From assembly GCA_020853525.1 (NCBI GenBank), contig JADYYS010000011.1:1-64000 (forward strand): a DNA stretch of 64,000 bases, written 5' to 3'. The stretch is from Ardenticatenales bacterium (GTDB lineage: Bacteria; Chloroflexota; Anaerolineae; Epilineales; Epilineaceae). The notes beneath the pieces are model-generated. The model ran no database searches, had not been told where the DNA came from, and saw nothing but the letters and a program-made list of their open reading frames with translations. A program made the position numbers and the translations under genes. Below are positions 7,945-16,069 of the stretch, piece after piece (position 1 is the first letter of the stretch; each line of letters begins with the position of its first letter).

Positions 7945-10089
7945 CTACCGCCCCCCCTCCAACACTCGTGGGCTCCCCCCACCCAACACCGTCATCCAAG
8001 CCTTCCCGTCCGGCGTGAACGCGATGTCCCGGACCTGTGAGAGGTCGACCTGCGGCACCGTGTACCACGACCCGTCCGGCCGCCGGATGAGAAGCTCCCC
8101 GAACCGGCCGCCCAGCCAGGCACTCCCGTCCGGTGCGATCGCCAAGGCCGGCCGGGTCCCGGGTCGACCTCCGTTGCGCGTCACGTCGTAGCCCGGCTGG
8201 CCCTCGAACAGGTCCCACGTCCCGTCCGGGGCACGCCGGATCAAGCCGAGGCCGCTCAGGTACAGCCACAGCCCTCCTGCGTCGTCGGCCGCCATGGCGG
8301 TGATCTCATGGGCGGCCACCTGGCTCGGCAGGGCGATTTCCGCCCATGTACCGTCCGCGCCTCGGGACATCACCAGGCTCTGCTGGCCAGCCGCGAGCCC
8401 GACCCAGACGGACCCATCCACCCCTGTCGCCAGCCCGTGCACGCTCCTTGCCCGCAGGCCCAGCGCAGCATCCTGTCCCTCCCAGACGCCGTCTGGACGA
8501 TGGCGCGTCACGCCCGCGATCGTCGCGCCGCCGAGCGCCGCGAACCAGATCGACCCGTCCGCAGCCGGCTGCACGATGTCGACACGCCGACCGCCGAGCG
8601 CCACCGGATCCTGGACATGCGTCCACGCTCCATCCAAGGCGCGGTGGACAGCACCCGTTTCCGTGGCGAACCAGATGCCGTCCGCAGCGTACGCCACGTC
8701 CCACGGCGCGGCGGCCGTGGTGGGGTAGCCCTCGCCGAGCCATGTCCAGCTCCCGTCCGGCCGCCGGAGGTCGCCGTCCATGAGGACCTCGTCTCCTCGC
8801 ACCGCGACGGCGCGCGCGTCGCCCGGCCCGGGCAGCCAGTCCCGGCGCCACGCCCCGTCCTTCGTGCGTCGCATCATTCCCGCGCCCGTGGCCACCCACG
8901 CCGCCCCGTCCGCATCGATCGCCAAGTCGGTGGTGTCCACTGCGAAGGTGATGCCACCGATCTCGACCGTAGGCGGCGCATCCACTTTCCAGCGCCCGGG
9001 ACGGCTGTCGTCCGGGATGTAGATCCCGCTGTCGCCCGCGAACCACGGCCGGCCCTGCGCGTCCCAGGCAACGGTGCTCGGGATGTTCGCCGGATCGATG
9101 ATCTCGAACCCGTCCAACGGAGCCGGCACCCACCGCCCGTCAGCTCCGAAGACGTCGACGACGACGGTTTCGCTGAAGTCGGGCTCGGGAAACGCGATGC
9201 CGTAGATGACCGCCCACACCCGCCCGTCCGGGGCCAGGGCGATGTCCTTCACGGCGCCGAGGTCGACGCGCAGCCCGTCAGCCGATCCGAACATAGTCCA
9301 CCCACCGTCGGCGCGGTGGACGGCAGCACCCTGCTGCCCCAAGGCCAGCCAGACGTCGCCGTTCGGCAGGGCGAGGATGTCCGACACCATGTTCGTGGCC
9401 GCGTCCGGGGCGCCGGGCGGCGGGAACGCCCATGCGCCATCGGGGGATCGGACCGCCGCGCCGCTGTCGGCTCCGATCCAGATCGCCCCGGCGCGGTCCA
9501 CTGCGACGTGCTGGGCGATCAGCGGCGCTTCCACAGAGATCCAGCGCCCTTCCGGTCCGCGCCACGCCACGACGCCCTCGAACGTCGGCCCCTCCCCGGC
9601 CGTGTAGACCGTCCCGTCGAGGCTGATCGTCAGCGCAGTGCCGGGATAGTCGTGCGGCAGGCCGTCCGCACCCGTGTAGCTTATGGTCGCCGATCCGTCT
9701 GCCGGACGGTGGGCGATCCCGTCGTAGCCCACAGACCAGACGTCGCCCGTCCGCGGATCCGCGACGATCTGCTGGACGTCGTTCGCCGGCCGGAGGTGCC
9801 GCCAGCGCGGGAGCATGCCGGGCGCCAGCGTCGCTGTCGGCGCGGCGGTCGGGTCAGGCAACGGAGCGACGGTCGGGGACGCCGTTGTGTTCGGCGCCGC
9901 GCCAGCCGGGACGGACGCCAGCGTGCAGTCCGCGGCGCATGTGATCGGCAGGTGGATCCGATGTGGTGCGACCGCGTCGTTGTCGGCAAGTGCGACGGAG
10001 CGCGGGGCGAACGGGACGGGGCTTGACGCGAGCGCGCCGGCGCCGAGGGCGGCGAGGACGCCGAGGACGCGTGTCGGGAGGGAGGTCAT
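7945..10089 (-). CDS. Secreted propeller protein with DGxW repeats
   Basis: About 714 residues. A signal peptide (VLGVLAALGAGALASSPVPF) is followed by the motif IHLPITCAADC and a Pro/Thr/Ala linker, then at least ten blades with the signature DGxW (SPDGAWAF, RADGGWTMFG, KDGAWRRDW, RPDGSWTWLG, ALDGAWTHV, APDGTWDLFE, RPDGSWYTV) alternating with 'DGSVWVG'-like strands, as in two-component-regulator propeller (Reg_prop) repeats. No kinase or HTH domain follows, so it is probably a surface protein, not a sensor. GGAG sits 7 bases before the ATG at 10089. Convergent with the LVIVD gene. Confidence 0.82.
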   Translation of the reverse strand: MTSLPTRVLGVLAALGAGALASSPVPFAPRSVALADNDAVAPHRIHLPITCAADCTLASVPAGAAPNTTASPTVAPLPDPTAAPTATLAPGMLPRWRHLRPANDVQQIVADPRTGDVWSVGYDGIAHRPADGSATISYTGADGLPHDYPGTALTISLDGTVYTAGEGPTFEGVVAWRGPEGRWISVEAPLIAQHVAVDRAGAIWIGADSGAAVRSPDGAWAFPPPGAPDAATNMVSDILALPNGDVWLALGQQGAAVHRADGGWTMFGSADGLRVDLGAVKDIALAPDGRVWAVIYGIAFPEPDFSETVVVDVFGADGRWVPAPLDGFEIIDPANIPSTVAWDAQGRPWFAGDSGIYIPDDSRPGRWKVDAPPTVEIGGITFAVDTTDLAIDADGAAWVATGAGMMRRTKDGAWRRDWLPGPGDARAVAVRGDEVLMDGDLRRPDGSWTWLGEGYPTTAAAPWDVAYAADGIWFATETGAVHRALDGAWTHVQDPVALGGRRVDIVQPAADGSIWFAALGGATIAGVTRHRPDGVWEGQDAALGLRARSVHGLATGVDGSVWVGLAAGQQSLVMSRGADGTWAEIALPSQVAAHEITAMAADDAGGLWLYLSGLGLIRRAPDGTWDLFEGQPGYDVTRNGGRPGTRPALAIAPDGSAWLGGRFGELLIRRPDGSWYTVPQVDLSQVRDIAFTPDGKAWMTVLGGGSPRVLEGGR

Positions 10090-10208
10090 GGGCATGCTCC
10101 GGTACGGGGTCGACGAGAGGTTAGAAAGCGCAGGGCAGCGGCTGTGACCAGGTAGAGCGGCGCGAGCGCCAATACGGCGAGGGCGGCTCCGATGACGCAC
10201 CAGAAAAA

Positions 10209-10240
10209 CGGCGATTCCGACGAGCGGCGATTCCGACGTG
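10209..10240 (+). repeat. Tandem 16-bp direct repeat
   Basis: Two units, CGGCGATTCCGACGAG and CGGCGATTCCGACGTG, differing at one base. They lie between the propeller gene and tRNA-Gln, about 40 bases from the 12-bp repeats near the att-like site. They could belong to the recombination region or the propeller promoter; nothing decides this. Confidence 0.5.
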
Positions 10241-10278
10241 GAGCCAAGCGACGGGTACCGTGCGCGTCTCCTGGCGAG

Positions 10279-10302
10279 GGTCGGCATCAGGGCTGGCATC
10301 AT
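10279..10302 (+). repeat. Tandem 12-bp repeat near right tRNA boundary
   Basis: Units GGTCGGCATCAG and GGCTGGCATCAT, the counterpart of 4835-4858 (shared core GGCATCA preceded by GGYY). They lie about 60 bases inside the tRNA-Gln 3' end. They are candidate arm-type integrase sites of a lost or unrecognised element. Confidence 0.55.
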
Positions 10303-10360
10303 TTCGCCAAACGCAGTCCGGGCGCCGAGCGTCCACCGGTCTTGGTGGTCTGTGAAATGA

Positions 10361-10434
10361 TGGCTGGGGGGCCGGGATTCGAACCCGGACTGACGGATTC
10401 AAAGTCCGCTGTCCTACCGTTAGACGACCCCCCA
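10361..10434 (-). tRNA. tRNA-Gln (anticodon UUG)
   Basis: On the minus strand a 74-nt cloverleaf folds. The acceptor TGGGGGG pairs with CCCCCCA, discriminator G is followed by an encoded CCA, the T arm contains GGTTCGAATCC, and the anticodon stem-loop reads GCGGA-CTTTGAA-TCCGT with anticodon TTG at 10402-10400. The U1-A72 pair is typical of tRNA-Gln. Bases 10362-10401 are duplicated at 4675-4714. Confidence 0.95.
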
Positions 10435-10498
10435 ACGGTGGGCACCATTCTAATACAGTCTCCCGATCGCGCGCAGACGGTTGCGCTCCAGTCGCGCC

Positions 10499-10533
10499 AC
10501 GAAGGGGGGAACGCATCGCGCTCCCCCCTTCGT
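10499..10533 (-). terminator. Hairpin downstream of the sigma factor gene
   Basis: A 12-bp stem (ACGAAGGGGGGA at 10499-10510 pairing with 10522-10533) and an 11-nt loop lie between the sigma-factor stop and tRNA-Gln. It is stable and well placed to end sigma-factor transcription, but has no T run. Confidence 0.5.
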
Positions 10534-10567
10534 TCGATCTTCTGAGCCGCGCCGCGGGCGCGTCCGG

Positions 10568-10644
10568 CTAGTACCACCACTGCAGAATCTCCGGGTTCCC
10601 CACTCTGGCGGCAACCCCGAGCGTGTCCAGTGGTGGTGTACTAG
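10568..10644. repeat. 77-bp imperfect inverted-repeat element at a stop codon
   Basis: The ends CTAGTACCACCACTG (10568-10582) and CAGTGGTGGTGTACTAG (10628-10644) are reverse complements apart from a 2-base bulge. A partial inner stem joins CGGGTT (10592-10597) to AACCCC. The right end supplies the TAG stop of the sigma gene (10641-10643). It resembles a MITE or other small palindromic insertion; no second copy was noticed in this window. Confidence 0.5.
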
Positions 10645-11789
10645 TTCAGATACGACTTGAGCATCTGTGCCCGGCTCGGGTGGCGCAGCTTGCGCAGCGC
10701 CTCCTTTTCGATCTGCCGCACGCGCTCGCGCGTCAGGCCGAAGATCTTGCCGACCTCTTTCAGGGTGTAGGCACGATGCCCGCGCAGGCCGTAACGGAGC
10801 TCGAGCACCCGCTGTTCCCGCGCGGTGAGCCCCAGGAGCACGGACTCGACGTCGCCGCGCAGCAGATCCAGGGACGCCGTCTCGAGCGGGTCGATGCCTT
10901 GCTCGTCCTCGATGAACTGGCCGAGCTCGCTCTCCCCCTCGTGGCCCACCGGCTTCTCGAGGCTGATGCTGCGGCGGCTGGCCTGCAGCGCAACCTCGAC
11001 CTTCTCGACCTCGATCTGGAGCTCGCCGGCGATCTCGGCCGCGGACGGGCGCCGACCAAGCTCGGTCTCGAGAGCGTGCGCGACAGCGTAGACCTTGCGG
11101 ATCCGATCGTTCATGTGCACCGGCACGCGGATCGTCCGGCCTTGGTCGGCCAGGCCGCGCGTCAGCGACTGCCGAATCCACCATGTCGCGTACGTGCTGA
11201 ACTTGTTGCCGCGGCGCCAGTCGAACTTCTCGACCGCGCGCATCAGGCCGAGGTTCCCCTCTTGGATCAGGTCGAGGAACGGCACGCCCTGTCCGAGATA
11301 GCGCTTGGCCATGCTGATGACCAGCCGGCTGTTCGCCTGCGTCAGCTCGCGCTTCGCCATCTCACCGTCCTGCACCAAGCGCGCGCGTTCAGCGGCGATC
11401 TTGGCCGACGGGCGCGGGGTACCCTCGAGTTCCGCCTGCGCCTCGCGGCCGGCCTCGATCCGCTTCGCCAGCTCGATCTCCTGCTCCGCCGTCAAGAGAT
11501 CGATCGTGCCGACCTCGCGGAAGTAGAGGCTCACGGCGTCATCGGACTCGATGCCCTCGAAGTCGACGCGATGCACCGGTGCCAGATCGGCTTCCTCCGG
11601 CCCTTCGGCCAGATCGACCTCGATGCCCAAATCCTCCAACAGATCGACCGCCACCCCGATGTCGTCGGCGGCTTCAGGCCATACGGCGATCACGTCCGCC
11701 GTCGTCAGCACGCCGACGTCGTCGGCGCGCCGGACCAAGGCGTCCATGATCGCCTCGTCCGCGGGACCAGTGTCGTGTTCCTGCCACAT
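10641..11789 (-). CDS. Primary-type RNA polymerase sigma factor (SigA/RpoD family)
   Basis: 382 residues with regions 1.2 to 4.2: DAVSLYFREVGTIDLLT (1.2), LTQANSRLVISMAKRY, FLDLIQEGNLGLMRAVEKFD and KFSTYATWWIRQSLTR (2.1-2.4), a region-3 segment (HALETELGRRPSAAEIAGEL) and the region-4 helix-turn-helix ending RERVRQIEKEALRKLRHP. An N-terminal 1.1-like part is acidic. RpoD recognises -10/-35 promoters. It could be the housekeeping sigma or a close group-2 paralogue; the window cannot decide. AGGAG lies 10 bases before the ATG. The TAG stop falls in a palindromic element. Confidence 0.92.
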   Translation of the reverse strand: MWQEHDTGPADEAIMDALVRRADDVGVLTTADVIAVWPEAADDIGVAVDLLEDLGIEVDLAEGPEEADLAPVHRVDFEGIESDDAVSLYFREVGTIDLLTAEQEIELAKRIEAGREAQAELEGTPRPSAKIAAERARLVQDGEMAKRELTQANSRLVISMAKRYLGQGVPFLDLIQEGNLGLMRAVEKFDWRRGNKFSTYATWWIRQSLTRGLADQGRTIRVPVHMNDRIRKVYAVAHALETELGRRPSAAEIAGELQIEVEKVEVALQASRRSISLEKPVGHEGESELGQFIEDEQGIDPLETASLDLLRGDVESVLLGLTAREQRVLELRYGLRGHRAYTLKEVGKIFGLTRERVRQIEKEALRKLRHPSRAQMLKSYLN

Positions 11790-11929
11790 TGTCGATTCAC
11801 TCCTGCCAAACGCTGCCGGTTGCTACCAAGACCAAGCGAACCACCTCGAGTGCAAACGCTCTCTCTCCCACACCCCTGTCTCACCGCACCCCGTACGCGT
11901 TACAGCTGCCGCACGGAACCGGTTCGATC

Positions 11930-11935
11930 TACCAT
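11930..11935 (+). promoter_or_regulatory. -10 box of a near-leaderless promoter
   Basis: TACCAT ends 9 bases before the ATG at 11945, so transcription would start at or beside the start codon. No clear -35 is seen. It fits the other -10-then-ATG cases at 28942, 44819, 50523 and 62717 and favours the 11945 start. Confidence 0.4.
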
Positions 11936-11944
11936 AGCCGGCGA

Positions 11945-14344
11945 ATGCCGTACGCACGCCCGAACCGCCCTGCCCCCCGTTTGCGGATGAAGCTGCGCCG
12001 TGCAGCAAGCCCCGTGCCATCGCTGCGCCCGATTCACCTGGTGATCCGCGTCGCCGGGCTCGTCGCCGGGCTCGCCGTCGGCCTCGCCCTCCGCTCGCCC
12101 ACCGCGGCCGACGCGGCCACGCCGATCGGTGCGCCGTCGGTCCTGCCCCCGCCCACCGCGTCGCCGCCGCCCGTCCATGGGATCGTCGTGAATCGCAGCA
12201 GCGTGGCGGTCGACGGCGCGGCGCTCGACGCGCTGTTCCAGGCGCGGATCGGCACGCCGCGCGGCCTGGACGGCCTGTTGTTGATCCAGGATCGTTGCGG
12301 CGACGACCCCGAGAGCGCGCTCGACGCCGGCCTCGTCGAGCACGGCGCCGCCCAGCGGGCGGGCGAGATGTACAACGATACCGTCGCTTGGCTGATCTGC
12401 CGTGAACCGGGCTACACCACATTCACCTACGCCGTCGACAATCCGCTGGCGGGCTACCTCGACCCGCCGTCCGTCAGCGCGGCGATGGCCGACGGGATGG
12501 CGACCGGTGACGTGACCGCCGCCGCAGCCGCGGGCCTGTCAGCCGTCGCGGCGCAGCTCGAGCGTGCGCCCGCCGGCCTCAACGCCCGCCCGACGCCCGT
12601 GCCGGCACCGACGCCGGCGCTGCCGCCCGACGCGGCCGACGAGCCGTCGATCGCGGCGACGCTCGTCTGGGTGCTGTTGGGATCGTCCGCGCTCGGCGCA
12701 CTCCATTGGCTCAACCGCCGCCGCCGCACCGCCGACGAGGCCGGGGCCGCACCCGAACCGCCGGCAGTGCGCGAACTCGATGCCCAGCTCGCGCTCGTCG
12801 CGCAGCGCCTCGTGACGGACAGCCCGACCCTCGACCGTGTCAGCCATGCCCTCGAGCCGCTCGGCGACCGGGTGCGGGTGATGCTCCTGCGCCGCCACCA
12901 GTCGATGGTTCATCGTGCGGAGGCATTGGCCCGGGATGCCGAGGTCGTCGGTCACCTTCGGGCGGCCGGGGAGCTTCCTGACCGCGGCGAGGAGGGTCAG
13001 CAGCGCATCGAGGGATTGCTGGTCGAGGCGCGCGCCCTCGGCGTGTACACGCGGCAGCTCGAGCGCGAAGCCCAGCGGGCCGCCCGCCTCCACGAGGGCG
13101 CCGATGCGCTGCTCGAGGAGGCGGAACAGGCGATCGCCGCCGCCCGCACGAGCTATGACGCCCTTCGGCTGGCGTCGGCCATGGACGCCCGCCGCCTTCC
13201 GCCCGGCGAAGCGGCCTTCGCCGTCCCGGCGGCGTGGCTGGCCGGCGCACGCGACCGCGCCGCGGCCGGCGCGGCGCTCGACGCCGGCTGCCGGGCCGAC
13301 GATGCGATCGACCTCGCCGCCCGCATCCTCCGCGTGGCCCGCCGGTTGCGCCGAACCGAAGCGGCCGTGGCCGACGTCAGGCGGCGCCATGCGGTGCTGC
13401 ACGCCCACGCGCCCGCGTCGTGGGCCGATATCGTCGGCGACGGTGCCGAGGCCGAAGCGAGCCTCGATGCGGCGGTGGCCGGCCTCGATGTGGCCTTGTC
13501 CGCTCCATTCGCCGACCTCGGCACCGACGCGGCGGCCGGTCTCGCCGCCGGCCTTGCCGCCGCGGCACAGGAGTTGGCGCGGGCACGTCAGCTGTTGGCC
13601 GCCATCGACGCCCGGGCGCGCCACCTCGAGGCGGCCAAGGCGGCCGTCGTCGAGCATCGCGCCGCGTTGCGTGCCGGCCTCACCGCGGCGCAGGAACGAT
13701 TCTCGACCGCGCCTGCCGCCGTGCGCACGGAGATGGCTGCAGCGGCCGAAGCGGCACAGCAGGGCGACGCGGCGGCTGACGCCACGCCGCCGGACTGGGC
13801 ATCGGCCGTCGAGCGCTGGGCGACGGCCGCGCGAGCGCTCGGCGCAGCGGCGGCCGACGTCCCGGGCGACGGCGGGGCGCCGGATCTGATGGATCGGGCG
13901 GTCGCGCTGGCGCGCATCGCGGCGCACGGTGCGGTCGATCGGGCCGATCACTTCGTCGAGGCCCATCGCCGGGACTGCGCCCCGACCGCGGTGCGCCGCA
14001 CGCTGGCCGCCATCGCCCAGCTGCGTGACGCCGACCGGGAACGCGAACGACGGGCCGCACCGGCGATCGTGGCCGAGGGCTACCTCCTGGCGATGCGCAC
14101 GGCGGGTGCGGCGTTCGACATGCTGGCGGCCGATGTGCGCAAGGCGGAGCGTCGGCGGGTCGGATGGCTGCCGCGGGGCCAGGGCGTCGTGACGGTGGCG
14201 GCGATGGCGGGCGTGCAACGGATCCATCCGTTCCCGGGGCGGCTCGGCCCGTGGGAGCCGCTGCGGACGGGTGCGGCCGGACAGCGGCCGGGCGCGTGGG
14301 GCGCGCTTGCCCCGGGCATCGACGGACGTCCGACCGGCTGGTGA
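11945..14344 (+). CDS. Orphan exported protein with a TPM-like N-domain and long helical C-domain
   Basis: About 799 residues of unknown function. A signal-type segment (LVIRVAGLVAGLAVGLALRS) is followed by a domain reminiscent of TPM domains (GLDGLLLIQDRCGDDPESA), a Pro/Ala linker, one transmembrane helix (IAATLVWVLLGSSALGALHW), an Arg cluster and about 500 residues of Ala/Arg/Glu-rich helix. That C-terminal half would be cytosolic. An alternative start is the ATG at 11987, which would give a shorter signal n-region. It is divergent from the sigma factor gene. The TPM comparison is tentative. Confidence 0.65.
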   Translation: MPYARPNRPAPRLRMKLRRAASPVPSLRPIHLVIRVAGLVAGLAVGLALRSPTAADAATPIGAPSVLPPPTASPPPVHGIVVNRSSVAVDGAALDALFQARIGTPRGLDGLLLIQDRCGDDPESALDAGLVEHGAAQRAGEMYNDTVAWLICREPGYTTFTYAVDNPLAGYLDPPSVSAAMADGMATGDVTAAAAAGLSAVAAQLERAPAGLNARPTPVPAPTPALPPDAADEPSIAATLVWVLLGSSALGALHWLNRRRRTADEAGAAPEPPAVRELDAQLALVAQRLVTDSPTLDRVSHALEPLGDRVRVMLLRRHQSMVHRAEALARDAEVVGHLRAAGELPDRGEEGQQRIEGLLVEARALGVYTRQLEREAQRAARLHEGADALLEEAEQAIAAARTSYDALRLASAMDARRLPPGEAAFAVPAAWLAGARDRAAAGAALDAGCRADDAIDLAARILRVARRLRRTEAAVADVRRRHAVLHAHAPASWADIVGDGAEAEASLDAAVAGLDVALSAPFADLGTDAAAGLAAGLAAAAQELARARQLLAAIDARARHLEAAKAAVVEHRAALRAGLTAAQERFSTAPAAVRTEMAAAAEAAQQGDAAADATPPDWASAVERWATAARALGAAAADVPGDGGAPDLMDRAVALARIAAHGAVDRADHFVEAHRRDCAPTAVRRTLAAIAQLRDADRERERRAAPAIVAEGYLLAMRTAGAAFDMLAADVRKAERRRVGWLPRGQGVVTVAAMAGVQRIHPFPGRLGPWEPLRTGAAGQRPGAWGALAPGIDGRPTGW

Positions 14345-14368
14345 CGGTGCGGCATCCGCGCCGTGTGC

Positions 14369-14411
14369 TTGTCCCGGCGTTGTCCGCGATTTGTCCACAC
14401 GTTTGTCCACA
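14369..14411 (+). promoter_or_regulatory. Four phased TTGTCC repeats including two DnaA-box-like sites
   Basis: TTGTCCCGG (14369), TTGTCCGCG (14380), TTGTCCACA (14391) and TTGTCCACA (14403) recur every 11-12 bp, about one helical turn, on the same strand. TTGTCCACA is the DnaA box form of high-G+C Actinobacteria. The array lies just past the stop of the orphan gene and about 170 bases before the pentapeptide gene. It is a candidate DnaA-binding or other operator site. Confidence 0.5.
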
Positions 14412-14577
14412 ACGAGGGGTGCCGTCGCCGCGATGCAGTCGGACGCTACCGGTTGTGGTCGGCCTTAAGACGCTCGCAGGCGACGGATGAACGCCTTTGT
14501 TGCCTCGTCGGCAGGCATGGTACCTTCGACCGCACGCACGCGCCGCCGCCCAGGAATCTGCCGAACGGAGCCACGAG

Positions 14578-15987
14578 ATGACGTATCCGACGCTGGTGCT
14601 CCCTGCATCGAGCCCGACCCCGGTCACCGTGCTGCCCGGTCGGCGGCAGCGGCATGCGGCGTCGTGGCCCGAACGCGGCCGTTCGGCGTTCGCGGCTCTC
14701 CTGGCCGAGCTGCCGCCGGAGGACCGCGCCGGCGCGGTCGTGGCCGCCTGCGACTCGGGTGAGCCGCTCGATTTGGCGCACGCCGACCTGCGCGGAATCG
14801 ATCTCTCGACGCGCGGCGTGCTGTTGCTGCGCCGTACGGGCGGGCTGGCACCGCTTTCCCTCGCCGGAGCCGATCTCAGCGGGGCATCGTTGTGCGGTGC
14901 CAACCTTCGGGGCGTTCGACTGCGCGAGGCGCGATTGGACGGCGCGGTGCTCATCGGCGCCGACTTGGCGGGTGCCGACCTGGCGTGCGCCAGCCTTCGC
15001 AACGCCCAGCTGACCGGCGCGGACCTGTCCAGGGCCGACCTCTCGTTCGCCGACTGCCGCGGAGCCTCGCTCCTGACCGCCAACCTCAGCTCGGCGGTGG
15101 CCACGGCCATCGACCTGCGCGAGGCGCTGCTTCACGCGGCCGTGCTCTGCCGCACCGGCCTGCGCGGCGCCGACCTCCGCTGGAGCCGCCTCGAAGGCGC
15201 CAGCCTGGCGCATGCGGATCTGCGCGGCGCCCGGTTCGGGGGCGCGCTCCTCGCGGGCAGCAACCTCGCCTATGCGCACGTCGACGAGGCCACCGACTTC
15301 GGCTACGCCTTCGTCGGGCGGGCGCGTTTCGACGGTGTCGCGCTGCAGCGCGCGCACCTCGGCGACGGAATCGGCGAGGAGTTGCGCGACCTCGTCGCGG
15401 CCCGCGATGCGTACCAGTCGCTGCGGCGGACGTTCGAGGCGGAAGGGCGGTTCGGCGACGCCCGCTGGGCGCACGTCCGCGCGTGCCGCATGGCCACGGC
15501 CAGCCACCGCCCCGACCGCGCGCGCCGCTACTGGATCAAGGACTGGACGATCGACTGCGCATCCACCGCGCATGCCTCGCCCGCCGCCGCGACCGCCGCG
15601 ACGGCACGGCTGCGGCGTGCGGCGTGCGGCGGCGTGAAGCACGTCAAGCATACCGGTCTGTGGGCCGCCGGCCGGCTGAGCGGGCTGACCACGGCGTACG
15701 GCACCAGCTACGGCCGGCTCATGCTCACGTTGACCATGGTCTGGGTGCTCTTCGCGGCCTACTACCAGTCGGCCGGCCGGATCCTCGACCTCGAACACGG
15801 TGTTGCCGGCACCGGCTGGCTGGCCGGCCTCCGCCTCTCGGCGGCGTCGCTCACCCCGATCGATGCCTATCCGCTCGTCGCGTCCGCGCCCGGCGCGCAG
15901 TGGGTGGCGACCGTCGAGGGGGCGATCGGGGTGATCCTGTTCGGGGCGCTGGGTTATGTGAGCGCGTCGCGGGTTCGGCGGGGTTGA
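14578..15987 (+). CDS. Pentapeptide-repeat protein with a channel-like C-terminal membrane domain
   Basis: About 469 residues. From residue 60 to 270, A(D/N)LxG-type pentapeptide repeats (LAGADLSGASLCGANLRG, GADLAGADLACASLRN) should build a right-handed quadrilateral beta-helix. After a charged helical linker, the C-terminal 130 residues hold two hydrophobic helices (LMLTLTMVWVLFAAYYQ; VATVEGAIGVILFGALGYV) around a re-entrant-like stretch, the layout of 2TM ion channels. No canonical GYG filter is present. ACGGAG lies 9 bases before the ATG at 14578; longer frames upstream lack a site. The following gene is convergent. Confidence 0.8.
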   Translation: MTYPTLVLPASSPTPVTVLPGRRQRHAASWPERGRSAFAALLAELPPEDRAGAVVAACDSGEPLDLAHADLRGIDLSTRGVLLLRRTGGLAPLSLAGADLSGASLCGANLRGVRLREARLDGAVLIGADLAGADLACASLRNAQLTGADLSRADLSFADCRGASLLTANLSSAVATAIDLREALLHAAVLCRTGLRGADLRWSRLEGASLAHADLRGARFGGALLAGSNLAYAHVDEATDFGYAFVGRARFDGVALQRAHLGDGIGEELRDLVAARDAYQSLRRTFEAEGRFGDARWAHVRACRMATASHRPDRARRYWIKDWTIDCASTAHASPAAATAATARLRRAACGGVKHVKHTGLWAAGRLSGLTTAYGTSYGRLMLTLTMVWVLFAAYYQSAGRILDLEHGVAGTGWLAGLRLSAASLTPIDAYPLVASAPGAQWVATVEGAIGVILFGALGYVSASRVRRG

Positions 15988-16035
15988 GCCTGCACGCAGC
16001 CTCGCGTCCGTGATCGGTCACCACCCAAGGCCCGT

Positions 16036-16063
16036 GTAGGGGCACGGCATGCCGTGCCCCCAC
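16036..16063 (+). repeat. Palindromic repeat, copy 1
   Basis: GTAGGGGCACGGCA followed by its near-perfect reverse complement, giving an uninterrupted 22-bp palindrome at 16039-16060. It sits between two convergent genes and could serve as a bidirectional terminator. It belongs to the seven-member GTAGGGGC family, and copy 4 shares a further 20 bases of flank (CCCAAGGSCCGTG) with it. Confidence 0.75.
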
Positions 16064-16069
16064 CAGCGA

